From Streptomyces sp. ADI95-17 (lineage in GTDB: Bacteria > Actinomycetota > Actinomycetes > Streptomycetales > Streptomycetaceae): 64,000 bases of DNA. The translations under genes and the position numbers were made by a program. The DNA lies in the NCBI RefSeq assembly GCF_003846175.1, contig NZ_ML123046.1, forward strand, positions 632,652 to 696,651, in the 5' to 3' direction. Shown in pieces: positions 53,626 to 63,900 of the stretch (position 1 is the stretch's first letter; every line of letters starts with the position of its first letter). The notes beneath the pieces were generated by a model. That model saw only the letters and a program-made list of their open reading frames with translations. It searched no databases and was not told the origin of the DNA.

Positions 53626-56600
53626 CGTGTGGAGCCTTTCCGGTAGCTGAGTCGTCGGGCGGCGGCGGTGCGTCGTGCGTGCCGGTCACCGCCGCGCGCG
53701 GCGGCCGTGTCGGCGGGAGGAGCGGTGTCGGGGGCCCCGGCGGCGGCCCCGAGGGCCGCCCGGTCGAGGTGGGCGGCGAGGGCGTTGACGGTGGGGTGGC
53801 GGAACAGGTCGACCAGGCTGAGTTCGCCGTACGTGCCCAGCTCGCGCAGGGCGGACAGGACGCTCAGCAGCCGGATCGAGTTACCGCCCAGATCGAAGAA
53901 GTGGTCGGTGACGGAGACGAGTTCGAGATTGAGCACCCGGGCCCACAGTCCGGCCACCAACTGCTCGGTCGCGGTGCCCGCGACGGTGGTCGAGCCGTCC
54001 GGCCGGCACCGCACCGTGGCGGGTTCCGGCAGCCGGGCCCGGTCGATCTTGCCGTTGCTGCTGAGCGGCATCTCGTCCAGTCGCACGAACACCTCGGGCA
54101 CCATCGATCCGGGCAGCCGCCGGGCGAGATGGGCGCGCAGCTCGGCGTCCGCGGGCGCCGCCCCGTCCCGGCCCACGACATACGCCACGAGCCGCTGTGC
54201 CGTCCCCGTGCCGCGGACGGTGGCCGCCGCCAGGGCGACGCCCGGCGCACCCGCCAGCAGGGTCTCGATCTCGCCGAGTTCGACGCGTACACCGCGCAGC
54301 TTGACCTGGAGGTCGGAACGTCCGAGGTAGTGGATGAGCCCCTGCGCGTCGATCCGGCCGAGGTCACCGGTGCGGTACATCCGGGTGCCCGGTGCGCCGT
54401 GCGGGTCGGCGACGAACCGTTCGGCGGTCAGGGCGGGCCGGCCGACGTAGCCGCGCCCCAGCGAGGCACCGGCCACGTAGATCTCACCGGCGACCCCGGC
54501 GGGGACCGGCCGGAGCCGCTCGTCGAGCACATAGACCCGGGCCCCCGGCACGGCGCCGCCGAGCACCACGGGCTCACCGGGGGAGAGGTCCCCGGTGGTC
54601 GCGTAGACGGTCACCTCGCTGGGGCCGTACGCGTTCACGACCCGCCGTCCGGGCGCGCTGAGCCGTCCGACCAGCTCGGCCGGGCACGCCTCGCCGCCGA
54701 CCGCGACGGTCCGCAGCTCGGGCAGCTGTCCGGTCAGGTCGGGCAGCAGCATCGCGGCGGACGGCGGCAGGAACACATAGGTGATGCGGGAGTCCCGCAG
54801 CCGGTCGAGCAGCGCCTCGCCGATCCGCTCGTCCTCCTGCGGGATGTGCAGCTCCGCACCGGCCACCCAGGGGAAGAAGAGGTCGGACACGGCGACGTCG
54901 AAGCCGAACGACACGAACTGCAGCACCCGGTCCCCGGCCTCGACGGGGAAGGAGTGCCGGACCGCCCGGGTGAGGTTGACCAGCGCCCGGTGCTCGATGG
55001 CGACCCCCTTGGGGATGCCGGTGGAGCCCGAGGTGAACAGGACGTAGGCGAGGTCCTCGGGGGCCGGTGCGGTACCGGCCGTCGCGGGAGGCGCCGGTGC
55101 GACGGGGTCCGTGACGGCCGGGCGGTCGACCCGGATGCACGGCACCTCCAGGCCCGCCGCCTTCGCCGCGGTCTCCTGGGAGGTCAGCAGGAGCCCGGTG
55201 CCCGAACCGTCCACCATGTGGCGGAGCCTGGCCTCCGGGTGGGCCTGGTCCAGCGGTACGTACGCGCCGCCCGCGCGCAGCACCGCCAGGGCCGCGATGC
55301 CCTGGTCGGCCGAGCGGGGCAGGAGCAGACCGACCCGGAAGCCGGGCCGTACCCCGGCGGCACGCAGCCGGGCGGCCAGCGTGTCGGCCCGGTCGAGCAG
55401 TTCGGCGTAGCTCAGCCGGAGATCGCCGCAGACCAGGGCAGTGGCGTCGGGGTGTTCGGCCGCCCGGTCGGCGATCAGATCGGGTACCAGGCGGTCCAGC
55501 GGTGCCGCCTCCGCGAGCCGGTCGGCACCGGCGATGGTGCGGGCGCGCTCGTCGGCCGGCACCAGCTCCACGACGGACATCGGGGCGGACGGATCCGCGA
55601 GGAGTCCGGCCAGCAGGGTGCGGAAGTTGTCCGTCCAGCGGCGGACCGTCGCCGCGTCGAACAGGTCGCTGCGGTAGATGAACTGGGCGGCGAGTCCGGC
55701 GTCCCAGCGCTCCACGAACAGGTGGAAGTCGAACTTCGCGGTGTCCAGCGTCAGCGCGAGCCGTTCGGTGGTGGCGCCGGTCAGCTTCAGCTCCGGCGTC
55801 GCCTCGTCCTCGTAGCTGAGCGCCACCTGCACCACCGGGTCGTGGCTGGTCTCCCGGACCGGGGCCAGGGTGTCGACCACCGCCTCGAACGGAGCGTCCT
55901 GGTAGGGCTGTGCCGCCAGCATCGAGGCCCGGACGCGGCGGGTCAGCTCGTCGAGGGACGGGTCGCCGCTCAGGTCCACCCGCATCGCCAGGGTGTTGGT
56001 CAGCATCCCGACCATCTCCTGGAGTTCGGGCCGCTCGCGGCCCGACGACGGATAGCCGACGACCAGGTCCTCGCCGCCCGAGAGCCGGGAGAGGAAAGCG
56101 GCGTACGCGGCGAACATCGTCATGAACGGGGTGGCGCCCGAGGCCGCCGCGACCTCGGCCAGGCGTTCCCTGACCTCGGCGCCGAGCAGGAAGCGCTCGG
56201 TGCCGCCCGAAGCGGTGCGGACCGGTGGGCGCGGGCGGTCCAGCGGCAGTTCCATGGCGGTGGGCGCGCCGCGCAGCAGGCCGGCCCAGTGCTCCACGGA
56301 CGCCTCGAACGCGCCGTCCGCCGCGCGCTCCCGCTGCCAGGCCGCGTAGTCGGGGAACTGGATGGGGAGTTCGGCCGGACGGTACGTCAGACCCCGGGCC
56401 TCCTGCCGGTACCCCTCGGACAGCTCGTCCAGCATCAGGCCGAGCGACCAGCCGTCGCAGACCAGGTGATGGGCGACGAGCAGCACCCGGTGGCTGCCGT
56501 CGTCGACGGCGTACACGGTGCAGCGCAGCAGCGGCCCCGCGGCGGTGTCGAAGGGGAGGGCGGCCTCGGCGCGCACCAGGACGTCCGCGCCGTCGGCCGG

Positions 56601-56921
56601 TACGGTCCGCCGGACCGCGAGCCGTACCCGCCCGACGGCCGAGACGCGCTGCGCCGGGGTGCCGTCGTCGGCGGTCCGGAAGACGGTGCGCAGCGCCTCG
56701 TGCCGGGCGACCAGCGCGTCCAGCGCGCGGCCGAACGCCTCGGTGTCGAAGGGCCCGTGCACCGCGAAGGCGACCGGCACGTTGTACTGGGGGGAGCCCG
56801 GATTCAGCTGGTCGAGGACCAGCAGGCGGCTCTGGGCGTCGGAGGCGGGGAACTCGTACTCCTCGTTCCCGCCGCCCTCCCCGGCATAGAGGTCGATGAG
56901 CTCGACGGCGTCGACGGTCAT
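53622..56921 (-). CDS. Nonribosomal peptide synthetase, C-A-PCP module
   Basis: A 1099-residue single module. The condensation domain (about residues 20-450) has HH152-LVCDG (catalytic H152, D156) and resembles the L-donor type. The adenylation domain (about 470-965) has FTSGSTGIPKG; comparison with PheA gives pocket residues D, V, S, F, A, G, A, V, Y and the conserved K, which matches no code I recall with confidence. The carrier serine is S1015 in GGNSIRL. The C-terminal 50 residues are basic and disordered, possibly docking. It starts 5 bases after NRPS2 stops and overlaps the KS gene by 4 bases. Confidence 0.92.
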   Translation of the reverse strand: MTVDAVELIDLYAGEGGGNEEYEFPASDAQSRLLVLDQLNPGSPQYNVPVAFAVHGPFDTEAFGRALDALVARHEALRTVFRTADDGTPAQRVSAVGRVRLAVRRTVPADGADVLVRAEAALPFDTAAGPLLRCTVYAVDDGSHRVLLVAHHLVCDGWSLGLMLDELSEGYRQEARGLTYRPAELPIQFPDYAAWQRERAADGAFEASVEHWAGLLRGAPTAMELPLDRPRPPVRTASGGTERFLLGAEVRERLAEVAAASGATPFMTMFAAYAAFLSRLSGGEDLVVGYPSSGRERPELQEMVGMLTNTLAMRVDLSGDPSLDELTRRVRASMLAAQPYQDAPFEAVVDTLAPVRETSHDPVVQVALSYEDEATPELKLTGATTERLALTLDTAKFDFHLFVERWDAGLAAQFIYRSDLFDAATVRRWTDNFRTLLAGLLADPSAPMSVVELVPADERARTIAGADRLAEAAPLDRLVPDLIADRAAEHPDATALVCGDLRLSYAELLDRADTLAARLRAAGVRPGFRVGLLLPRSADQGIAALAVLRAGGAYVPLDQAHPEARLRHMVDGSGTGLLLTSQETAAKAAGLEVPCIRVDRPAVTDPVAPAPPATAGTAPAPEDLAYVLFTSGSTGIPKGVAIEHRALVNLTRAVRHSFPVEAGDRVLQFVSFGFDVAVSDLFFPWVAGAELHIPQEDERIGEALLDRLRDSRITYVFLPPSAAMLLPDLTGQLPELRTVAVGGEACPAELVGRLSAPGRRVVNAYGPSEVTVYATTGDLSPGEPVVLGGAVPGARVYVLDERLRPVPAGVAGEIYVAGASLGRGYVGRPALTAERFVADPHGAPGTRMYRTGDLGRIDAQGLIHYLGRSDLQVKLRGVRVELGEIETLLAGAPGVALAAATVRGTGTAQRLVAYVVGRDGAAPADAELRAHLARRLPGSMVPEVFVRLDEMPLSSNGKIDRARLPEPATVRCRPDGSTTVAGTATEQLVAGLWARVLNLELVSVTDHFFDLGGNSIRLLSVLSALRELGTYGELSLVDLFRHPTVNALAAHLDRAALGAAAGAPDTAPPADTAAARGGDRHARRTAAARRLSYRKGSTR

Positions 56922-56926
56922 GGTTC

Positions 56927-59900
56927 TCAGTCCCCTCGGAGGGCGGTTTCGAGGACCGCGGCGATCATGGCCGCCGGGCCCGGGGTGAGTACGTCGCTGT
57001 GACCGCAGTCCAGTTCGTGCACATCGAGCGCGGCGGTCACGCGCTGCCAGGCCTCGGTCTTCTCGGCCGTGGTCGGCCAGTCGTCGTGCGTCGCGGAGAA
57101 GAGCGTCGTCGCGCCGTCGTAAGGGGACGGGTGCCAGTCCCGTACGAGCCGGGTGTGATGCGCCCCGATGTCGACGAGGGTGTGCAGCCGGTCCTCGGAC
57201 AGGCCGTCGAAGTTGCCCCCGCGGGCCTGGGAGAAGAGCGCGGACCGCTCCAACGGACCGTCCGGCAAGGGAAGTTCCGGTGCGTGGGCGTGGAGCAGGA
57301 TGCGCAGCATCTCGTCCTCGACGGCGGCGGGGTCCAGCGGGGTGCCCCTGATCCGTTCCGGCATCGGCATGGCGTCCACCACGGCGAGCATCCGGACCTC
57401 CTCGCCGGCCCGGCGCAGCCGCACCGCCAGTTCATGGGCGAGCGGTCCGCCGAAGGACCGGCCGAGCAGCAGATACGGTCCCCGCGGCCGGAGTTCGCGG
57501 ACGCTGCGCAGATACAGGTCCGCCATCTCGTCCATGGTGGCCGGGAGGCCGCCGGCACCGGTCAGCAGTGCCGGGCTCTGCAGGGTGTGCACCGGGCGGT
57601 CCGGTGCGAGGTGCGGCAGCAGGCTCACGTACGACCAGCCGAGACCGAGCCCCGGATGCACACAGACGAGCGGGGTGCGGTCGCCGCCGGTCCGCAGGGT
57701 GAGCACATGCTCCAGGCTGTTGTGGTGCGGTTCGTCCGGCACGGTCGCGGATCCGGCGCGTCCGCGGGCGGGCCGCAGCGGTATCCGCGCGGCGCGGCCG
57801 TTGCCGGACGGCGGCGCGTCCAGCAGGGCGGCGAGACCGGCCGGGGTCGGCGCGTCGAACAGGGCGGAGACCGGGATCCGTACCCCGAGCACCGTCTCGA
57901 TCTTCGACTTCAGGCGCAGCGCGGTCAGTGAATGGCCGCCCGCCCGGAAGAAGTCGGTGTCGGGCCCCACCGCGGGAACCCCGAGCACCGTCCCGAACAG
58001 GGCGCACAGCTCCCGCTCGCGCGGGGTGCGCGGCGCCCGGCCGGCCACCGGTTCCCCGGTGGGCCCGGGGTCGGGGAGGGCAGCCCGGTCGGCCTTCCCG
58101 TGGCGGGTGAGCGGCACCTCGTCGATCCGGGCCCACCGGGACGGCACCAGGTGCGCGGGCAGCTGCTCGGCGGCATGTGCCCGCACCCGGGCGAGGGTGC
58201 GGTGCCACTGCTCCTCCGGGGCGCCGGAACCCTCGTCCGCGCTCCGCTCCGGCACCAGCCAGGCGGCCAGCAGCTTGCCGCCCGCCGCGTCCCGCCGGGC
58301 ACCGACCACGGCCCGCGCCACACCGGGGCAGCCGGAGAGCGCGGCCTCGACCTCGGCGGGCTCCACGCGGAAGCCGCGCACCTTGACCTGGTCGTCGGCC
58401 CGGCCCGCGAACTCCAGGACACCGTCCGGCGTCCAGCGGGCCAGGTCCCCGGTGCGGTACATGCGGCTGCCGGGCGGCCCGTACGGATCGGCCACGAACC
58501 GTTCCGAGGTGGCGGCCGGCCGGCCGAGGTAGCCCTGGGCGAGACCGCTGCCGCCGAGGTAGAGCTCACCGGTGGCACCCGCCGGGACCGGACGCAGCCG
58601 GTCGTCCAGGACATGGGCGCGGGTGTTGTCCAGGGGCCGCCCGATGGGAACGGCCCCCGCACGGCGGCCGCTCTGCCCGTCGGCGGTGTGGGCGGTGGCG
58701 AACACCGTCGTCTCGGTGGGGCCGTAGCCGTTGACGACCACCGTGTCCGGGCAGTGCTCCCGGATCCGGAGCACGGTGTCGGGTGCCAGGACGTCGCCGC
58801 CGGACCACACCTCACGGAGCCCGGACAGCGCGCCGGGCGCGATCTCCGCGACGGTGCGCAGCAGTTCGGGAGTGAGCATGAGCGCGGTGACCCGCCGTTC
58901 CCGCACCACTCGCTCCAGCAGGTCCGGGGTGACCGCCTCGGCGGGGGCCACGACCACGGTCCCGCCGTTCAGGAGCGGGATCCACACCTCGTAGGTGGAG
59001 GCGTCGAAGGTGTACGGGTTGTGCAGCAGTACCCGGTCGTGGGCACCGCCCGCGAAGCGGCTGTCGGCGGCGAGCTCGGTGATCGCCCGCTGCGGGACGA
59101 CCACCCCCTTGGGCTCCCCCGTGGAGCCGGAGGTGTAGATCACGCAGGCGGCGGACCCGGGACGGGTCTCGACCCGGTCGAAGGACGCCGGCCCGGACGA
59201 CTCGGTGACGTCCAGCACCGCGACCCCCGCGGGCAGCCGGGCGGCACCCCGGTCCGTCCCCTCGGTGAGGACCACGGAGGGTCCCGCCGCCGCCATCAGC
59301 CGGGCCAGCCGCTCCGCCGGGTGCGCCGGGTCCAGGGGGAGCCAGCAGGCGCCCGCCTTGAGCACCGCGAGCTGGGCCACGATCAGGGACGCCGAACGGG
59401 GCAGCAGCAGGGCCACGGTGTGCCCCGGCGCCACACCGGCCCGCACGAGGCGGCCGGCCAGCCGGTCCGAAGCGGCGTCGAGCCCGGCGTAGCTGAGCGT
59501 CTCGCCGTCCGTGTCGACGGCCGGCGCGTCCGGGGTGCGGGCCACCTGGGCGGCGAACCGCCCGGCCGGGGTGGCGGGGCCGGCGGACGTGCGGGCCGGG
59601 CCGTCCGCCAGGGCCAGCAGCCGACGCCGCTCCGCCGCGGGCAGCGCGTCGACGTCCGCCACCGGCATCCGCGGCGAGTCGGCCAGCTGCTCCAGTACGT
59701 GTGCCAGGCGTTCGGTGACGGCCGACGCCGAGATGCCCCGGCGGCAGCTCACCGACAGCAGCAGCCGCTCCTCGGCCACCGCCGCGATGGTGACCGGGTA
59801 GTGCGTCGCGTCCGTCACCTTCGCCAGGCGGACCGCGTCGGGACCGTCCTCGTTCCCGGAACCGCGCGGGAAGTTCTCGAAGGCGATGATCGAGTCGAAG

Positions 59901-60901
59901 AGCTCACCGGCCCCCACGGCGCGCTGCACCTCGGCGGCGCGGGCGTGGTGGTGCTCCAGCAGCCGGGACTGCTCGTCCTGGATCCGGCACAGCAACTCGT
60001 CGACCCGCTCGTCGTCCCGCAGCCGGACCCGTACCGGCAGGGTGTTGATGAACAGGCCCACCATCGACTCGACGCCGGGCAGATCGTGCGGGCGCCCCGA
60101 GACGACCGCGCCGAAGACCTGATCGCGGGAGCCGGTCAGCCTGGCCAGGACCAGCGCCCAGGAGACCTGGACCAGGGTGTTGAGGGTGACACCCGCCGTC
60201 GCGGCCCGCCGCACCAGCCGCTCGGTGAGTCCGGTGGACAGCCACAGCCGCGAACGGTCCGGTGCCGTGTCCGGTCCGGCCGGGGCCAGCAGCGCCGGCC
60301 GCTCCAGACCCTCCAGCGACTCGCACCACGCGGCTTCGGCCTTGTTCCGGTCCTGACCGCCCAGCCACACCAGATAGTCCCGGTAGGGCGCGGCGGGCGG
60401 CAGCGGCCGGCCCGTCACGAGGGCGGCGAGGTCCCGCTCGACCACCGGCATCGACCAGCCGTCCAGCAGGATGTGGTGGAAGGACACGATCAGTTCGGCA
60501 CCGGTGTCGTGCCGCAGGAACGTGGCACGGACCAGGGGCGGGCGGGCCATGTCGAAGCAAAGCGCCGCGTCCTCGCGCAGCACCTCCTCGGTCCGCGCGT
60601 CCGCTTCGTCCGGGGTGAGCCCCGTCAGGTCCACATCCGTCCACGGCACCCTGACCGCCTTCGGCACGACCTGGACCGGTCGGTCCAGGCGCTCGTGCCG
60701 GAAGCAGGCGCGCAGATTCGGATGCCGGTCCAGGAGCGCGGCGACCGAGGCCCGTACCGTCTCCCCGCCGATCCCGGGGCCGATCACGAACCGGGCCTGC
60801 ACCAGATAGGGGTCCGGGCCCCCGGTCTGCCGGGCGGCGTGGAACAGCAGGCCCTCCTGGAGCGGGGAGAGCGGCAGTACGTCCGCGATGCGCGCGTTCA
60901 T
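56927..60901 (-). CDS. Nonribosomal peptide synthetase, C-A-PCP-TE termination module
   Basis: A 1324-residue module. The condensation domain opens LPLSPLQEGLLFHAA and has HH143-ILLDGW; since the upstream gene ends in an epimerisation domain, it is probably D-donor specific. The adenylation domain (about 450-930) has YTSGSTGEPKG; pocket residues by PheA alignment are D, A, Y, M, V, S, G, V, F and K, with no confident substrate. The carrier serine is S991 (GGHSLTA). The thioesterase (about 1080-1320) has S1149 in GRSFGG and a late histidine (CGHSDV). It overlaps the upstream gene by 4 bases. Confidence 0.93.
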   Translation of the reverse strand: MNARIADVLPLSPLQEGLLFHAARQTGGPDPYLVQARFVIGPGIGGETVRASVAALLDRHPNLRACFRHERLDRPVQVVPKAVRVPWTDVDLTGLTPDEADARTEEVLREDAALCFDMARPPLVRATFLRHDTGAELIVSFHHILLDGWSMPVVERDLAALVTGRPLPPAAPYRDYLVWLGGQDRNKAEAAWCESLEGLERPALLAPAGPDTAPDRSRLWLSTGLTERLVRRAATAGVTLNTLVQVSWALVLARLTGSRDQVFGAVVSGRPHDLPGVESMVGLFINTLPVRVRLRDDERVDELLCRIQDEQSRLLEHHHARAAEVQRAVGAGELFDSIIAFENFPRGSGNEDGPDAVRLAKVTDATHYPVTIAAVAEERLLLSVSCRRGISASAVTERLAHVLEQLADSPRMPVADVDALPAAERRRLLALADGPARTSAGPATPAGRFAAQVARTPDAPAVDTDGETLSYAGLDAASDRLAGRLVRAGVAPGHTVALLLPRSASLIVAQLAVLKAGACWLPLDPAHPAERLARLMAAAGPSVVLTEGTDRGAARLPAGVAVLDVTESSGPASFDRVETRPGSAACVIYTSGSTGEPKGVVVPQRAITELAADSRFAGGAHDRVLLHNPYTFDASTYEVWIPLLNGGTVVVAPAEAVTPDLLERVVRERRVTALMLTPELLRTVAEIAPGALSGLREVWSGGDVLAPDTVLRIREHCPDTVVVNGYGPTETTVFATAHTADGQSGRRAGAVPIGRPLDNTRAHVLDDRLRPVPAGATGELYLGGSGLAQGYLGRPAATSERFVADPYGPPGSRMYRTGDLARWTPDGVLEFAGRADDQVKVRGFRVEPAEVEAALSGCPGVARAVVGARRDAAGGKLLAAWLVPERSADEGSGAPEEQWHRTLARVRAHAAEQLPAHLVPSRWARIDEVPLTRHGKADRAALPDPGPTGEPVAGRAPRTPRERELCALFGTVLGVPAVGPDTDFFRAGGHSLTALRLKSKIETVLGVRIPVSALFDAPTPAGLAALLDAPPSGNGRAARIPLRPARGRAGSATVPDEPHHNSLEHVLTLRTGGDRTPLVCVHPGLGLGWSYVSLLPHLAPDRPVHTLQSPALLTGAGGLPATMDEMADLYLRSVRELRPRGPYLLLGRSFGGPLAHELAVRLRRAGEEVRMLAVVDAMPMPERIRGTPLDPAAVEDEMLRILLHAHAPELPLPDGPLERSALFSQARGGNFDGLSEDRLHTLVDIGAHHTRLVRDWHPSPYDGATTLFSATHDDWPTTAEKTEAWQRVTAALDVHELDCGHSDVLTPGPAAMIAAVLETALRGD

Positions 60902-63900
60902 CGCTGGTCCTCCTCGTCGTCGGTGGTGTCGAGGTCACCGAAGTCCATGTCCTGCGCGAGCAGTTCGAGCTGGTCCCCGGTCAGGTCGACGAGCGGGAAG
61001 TCGGACGGGGCGTGGACGGCCGCGCCGTCCGGCCCGCAGTGGTCCGCGAGGACGCGCAGCGCCTCGGACCACGCCCCGGCCAGGGCACGCATCCCGTCCT
61101 CGGTGAACACCCCGGACGGACAGGAGAAGCTCGCCTCCAGCACGGGCTCGCCGTTCTCCTCCCGGGCCAGCACATCGACCTCCAGGGTGTGCGCCAGTGG
61201 CACGGCGTCCGGGCCCGGTTCGAGCAGCCGCCCGCCCGCCGCGTCGGCCGCGGCGAACCGGCCCAGATAGTTGAAGCGGACATCGGGCGCGGGGAGCGCG
61301 GCGAGCGCCGGGCCGGTCTCCGGGTGGAGGTAGCGCAGCAGACCCCAGCCGAGCCCGCCGGAGGGCACCGCGAGCAGCTGCTCCTTGACACACTTCAGGG
61401 CCTCGCCGGGCCGGCCGCCGGGCACCACCGAGGCCGCACCCAGGTCCAGGCGGACCGGGTACTGCGTGGTGAACCAGCCGACGGTTCCGGACACGTCGAC
61501 CGGGGCGGATATCGCCTCGCGGCCATGGCCCTCCAGATGGACGACCAGCGAGGATCCGCTGCCCCGCCGCTGGACGGCCGCCGCGGTCAGAGCGGTCAGC
61601 ATCACCGCGTCGGGGCGGCAGTTGAAGGCGCCGGGCAGAGTGAGGAGCACACTGCGGGTGAGGTCGGGGTCCAGATCGAAGGTGAGGGTCTCCCGCCGGC
61701 CGCCCGCCGCCGGCACATCGGCGAGGCGAGCCTTTTCGTCCACCAACTGCCGTTCCCACCAGGGGAGTTCGTCGATCCGTAGCACGGCCTCCCGGGAGAG
61801 CAGCCGGGACCACCGGGTGAACGAGGCCGTTCTCGCGGGCGCGGCGTCGTCCGCGGAGCGGCCGTCCAGCGCCGCGGCGAGCTCCTGTCCGAGCACCCGC
61901 CAGGAGAACCCGTCCACGGCCAGATGGTGCACGGTGAGCAGCAGCGCACCGGGCCGGCCGGAGCCGGGGTCGAGCCACATCGCCCGCACCATCTCGCCGT
62001 CCTCGGGGCGCAGGGTGACGGTGCGCGCCAGCTCCGTCGCCCTGGAGTGCAGATCGGCGTCCGCCGGAACGGCCACCCGGACGGCCCGCGCAGCCGGGGG
62101 CGCGCTCTCCTCGGGAACCCGGAGCTCCCAACCGGTGTCGTCCTCGCACACCAGGCGCATCCGCAGCGCGGCGTGCCGCGCGGTCAGTACGGAGACGGCC
62201 TCCTCGATCGCGGCGAGTCCGGTGCCGGGCGCGAGGGGGAACAGCATGGACTGGGTGAACGTGGCGGTGTCCCGGACCTGTTCGCGCCACCAGTGCATCA
62301 CCGGGGTGAGGGGCAGCCGCCCGGTCCCGGTGTCCTCCTCCTCCGGGGCGTCGCCCTCGGGCGTACGGGCCAGCACGGCCAGCCGGGCCGGGGTGCGTAC
62401 GGTGAACACGTCGTGCGGCGAGAAGACCAGACCGGCCGTACGGGCCCGCGCGGCCAGCTGGATCGCCATGATGCTGTCGCCGCCGAGGCGGAAGAAGTCG
62501 TCGTCCGCACCGGCCTGTCCGACGTCCAGGAGCTCCGCGAAGAGTCCGCACAGGACCTCCTCGCGCGCCGACCCGGGAAGCCGGACGGTGTCCGCGGTCC
62601 GGGCGGCGGGCGCGGGCAGCGCGGCCCGGTCGAGCTTGCCGTGCGACGACAACGGCAGCGCGTCCAGCGCCACCACCGCGGCCGGGACCATGGCCGCGGG
62701 CAGCCGCCCGGAGGCGTGCAGCAGCAGCGCGTCCTCGTCGACCGACGCTCCCGGCGCGGGCACCACGTACGCCACCAGCTGTGCGGAGTCGGCCCGGTCG
62801 TGCCGTACGACGGCCACCGCCCGTTCCACGCAGGGGTGTTCGGTGAGCGCGGCGGCGATCTCACCGGGCTCGATGCGCAGCCCGCGCAGCTTCACCTGCT
62901 CGTCGCCGCGCCCCAGGTAGTACGTGTTCCCGCGGTCGTCGCGGTGGGCGAGGTCGCCGGTGCGGTACATGCGGCTGCCGGGCGGACCGTAGGGATCGGC
63001 GACGAACCGCTCGGCGGTGAGCGCTGCCCGGCCCAGGTAGCCGTGGGCGAGCGCTTCGCCCGCCAGGTACAGCTCGCCGCCCGCCCCGGCGGGGACCGGC
63101 CGGAGCCGTTCGTCGAGGAGGTAGGCGGTGGTGCCCGCCACCGGTGTGCCGATCGGCGGCGCCGTTCCGTCGGCGTCCAGCGGTCCGGAGACGGTGGAGA
63201 CGACGGTCGATTCGGTGGGCCCGTAGGCGTTGTGGAAGCGCCGGCCGGCGACGGCCCAGCGGGCCACCAGCTCCGGCGGGCAGGCCTCCGCGCCGACGAC
63301 GAGGGCACGCAGCTCCGGGTGCGGTCCGGCCGGCACGGTCGCCAGCACCGACGGCGGGACGAACGCGCAGGAGATCCGCCGCTCGGTCAGTACCGCCCCG
63401 AGGTCCTCGCCCACGAGCGGACCGCGCTCCGGCAGCACCAGCGTTCCGCCGGAGCCGAAGGCCAGGCACAGTTCACCGACCGAGATGTCGAAGGAGGGCG
63501 GCCCGAGCTGGAGCACCCGGCTGTCCGCGTCCAGTGCGAGGCCGTCCACCAGGCTCCGGGTGAGCGCCGCCACGCCGGCGTGGCTGACCACCACGCCCTT
63601 GGGGGCGCCGGTGGAGCCGGAGGTGTGGATGACATGTGCGGCGTCATGGGGTTCCGGTCCGCCCGGCGGCAGCGGCTCCCCGGCCCAGGCGTCCTCGTCG
63701 AGAACCAGGGTCGGCAGACCGGTGTCCAGGGGCGCGGCGCCGGGTTCGGTGACCAGGAGCACCGGCGCGGCCTCGGCGAGGACCCGGCGGATGCGCTCGG
63801 CCGGGTGGGCGGGGTCGACCGGCAGATAGGCGGCGCCGGCCCGCTGCACGGCCAGCGCGGCCACCGGCCAGTCGCTGCCACGGGCGAGCGCGAGGGCCAC

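Noticed and set aside
53610..57002. 1130-codon + strand frame opposite the NRPS gene
   Set aside because: Exact antisense of C-A-PCP coding sequence and Gly/Arg/Gln/Val-rich; no recognisable domain.
57932..61270. 1112-codon + strand frame opposite the NRPS genes
   Set aside because: Same reason: antisense to conserved adenylation and condensation motifs.
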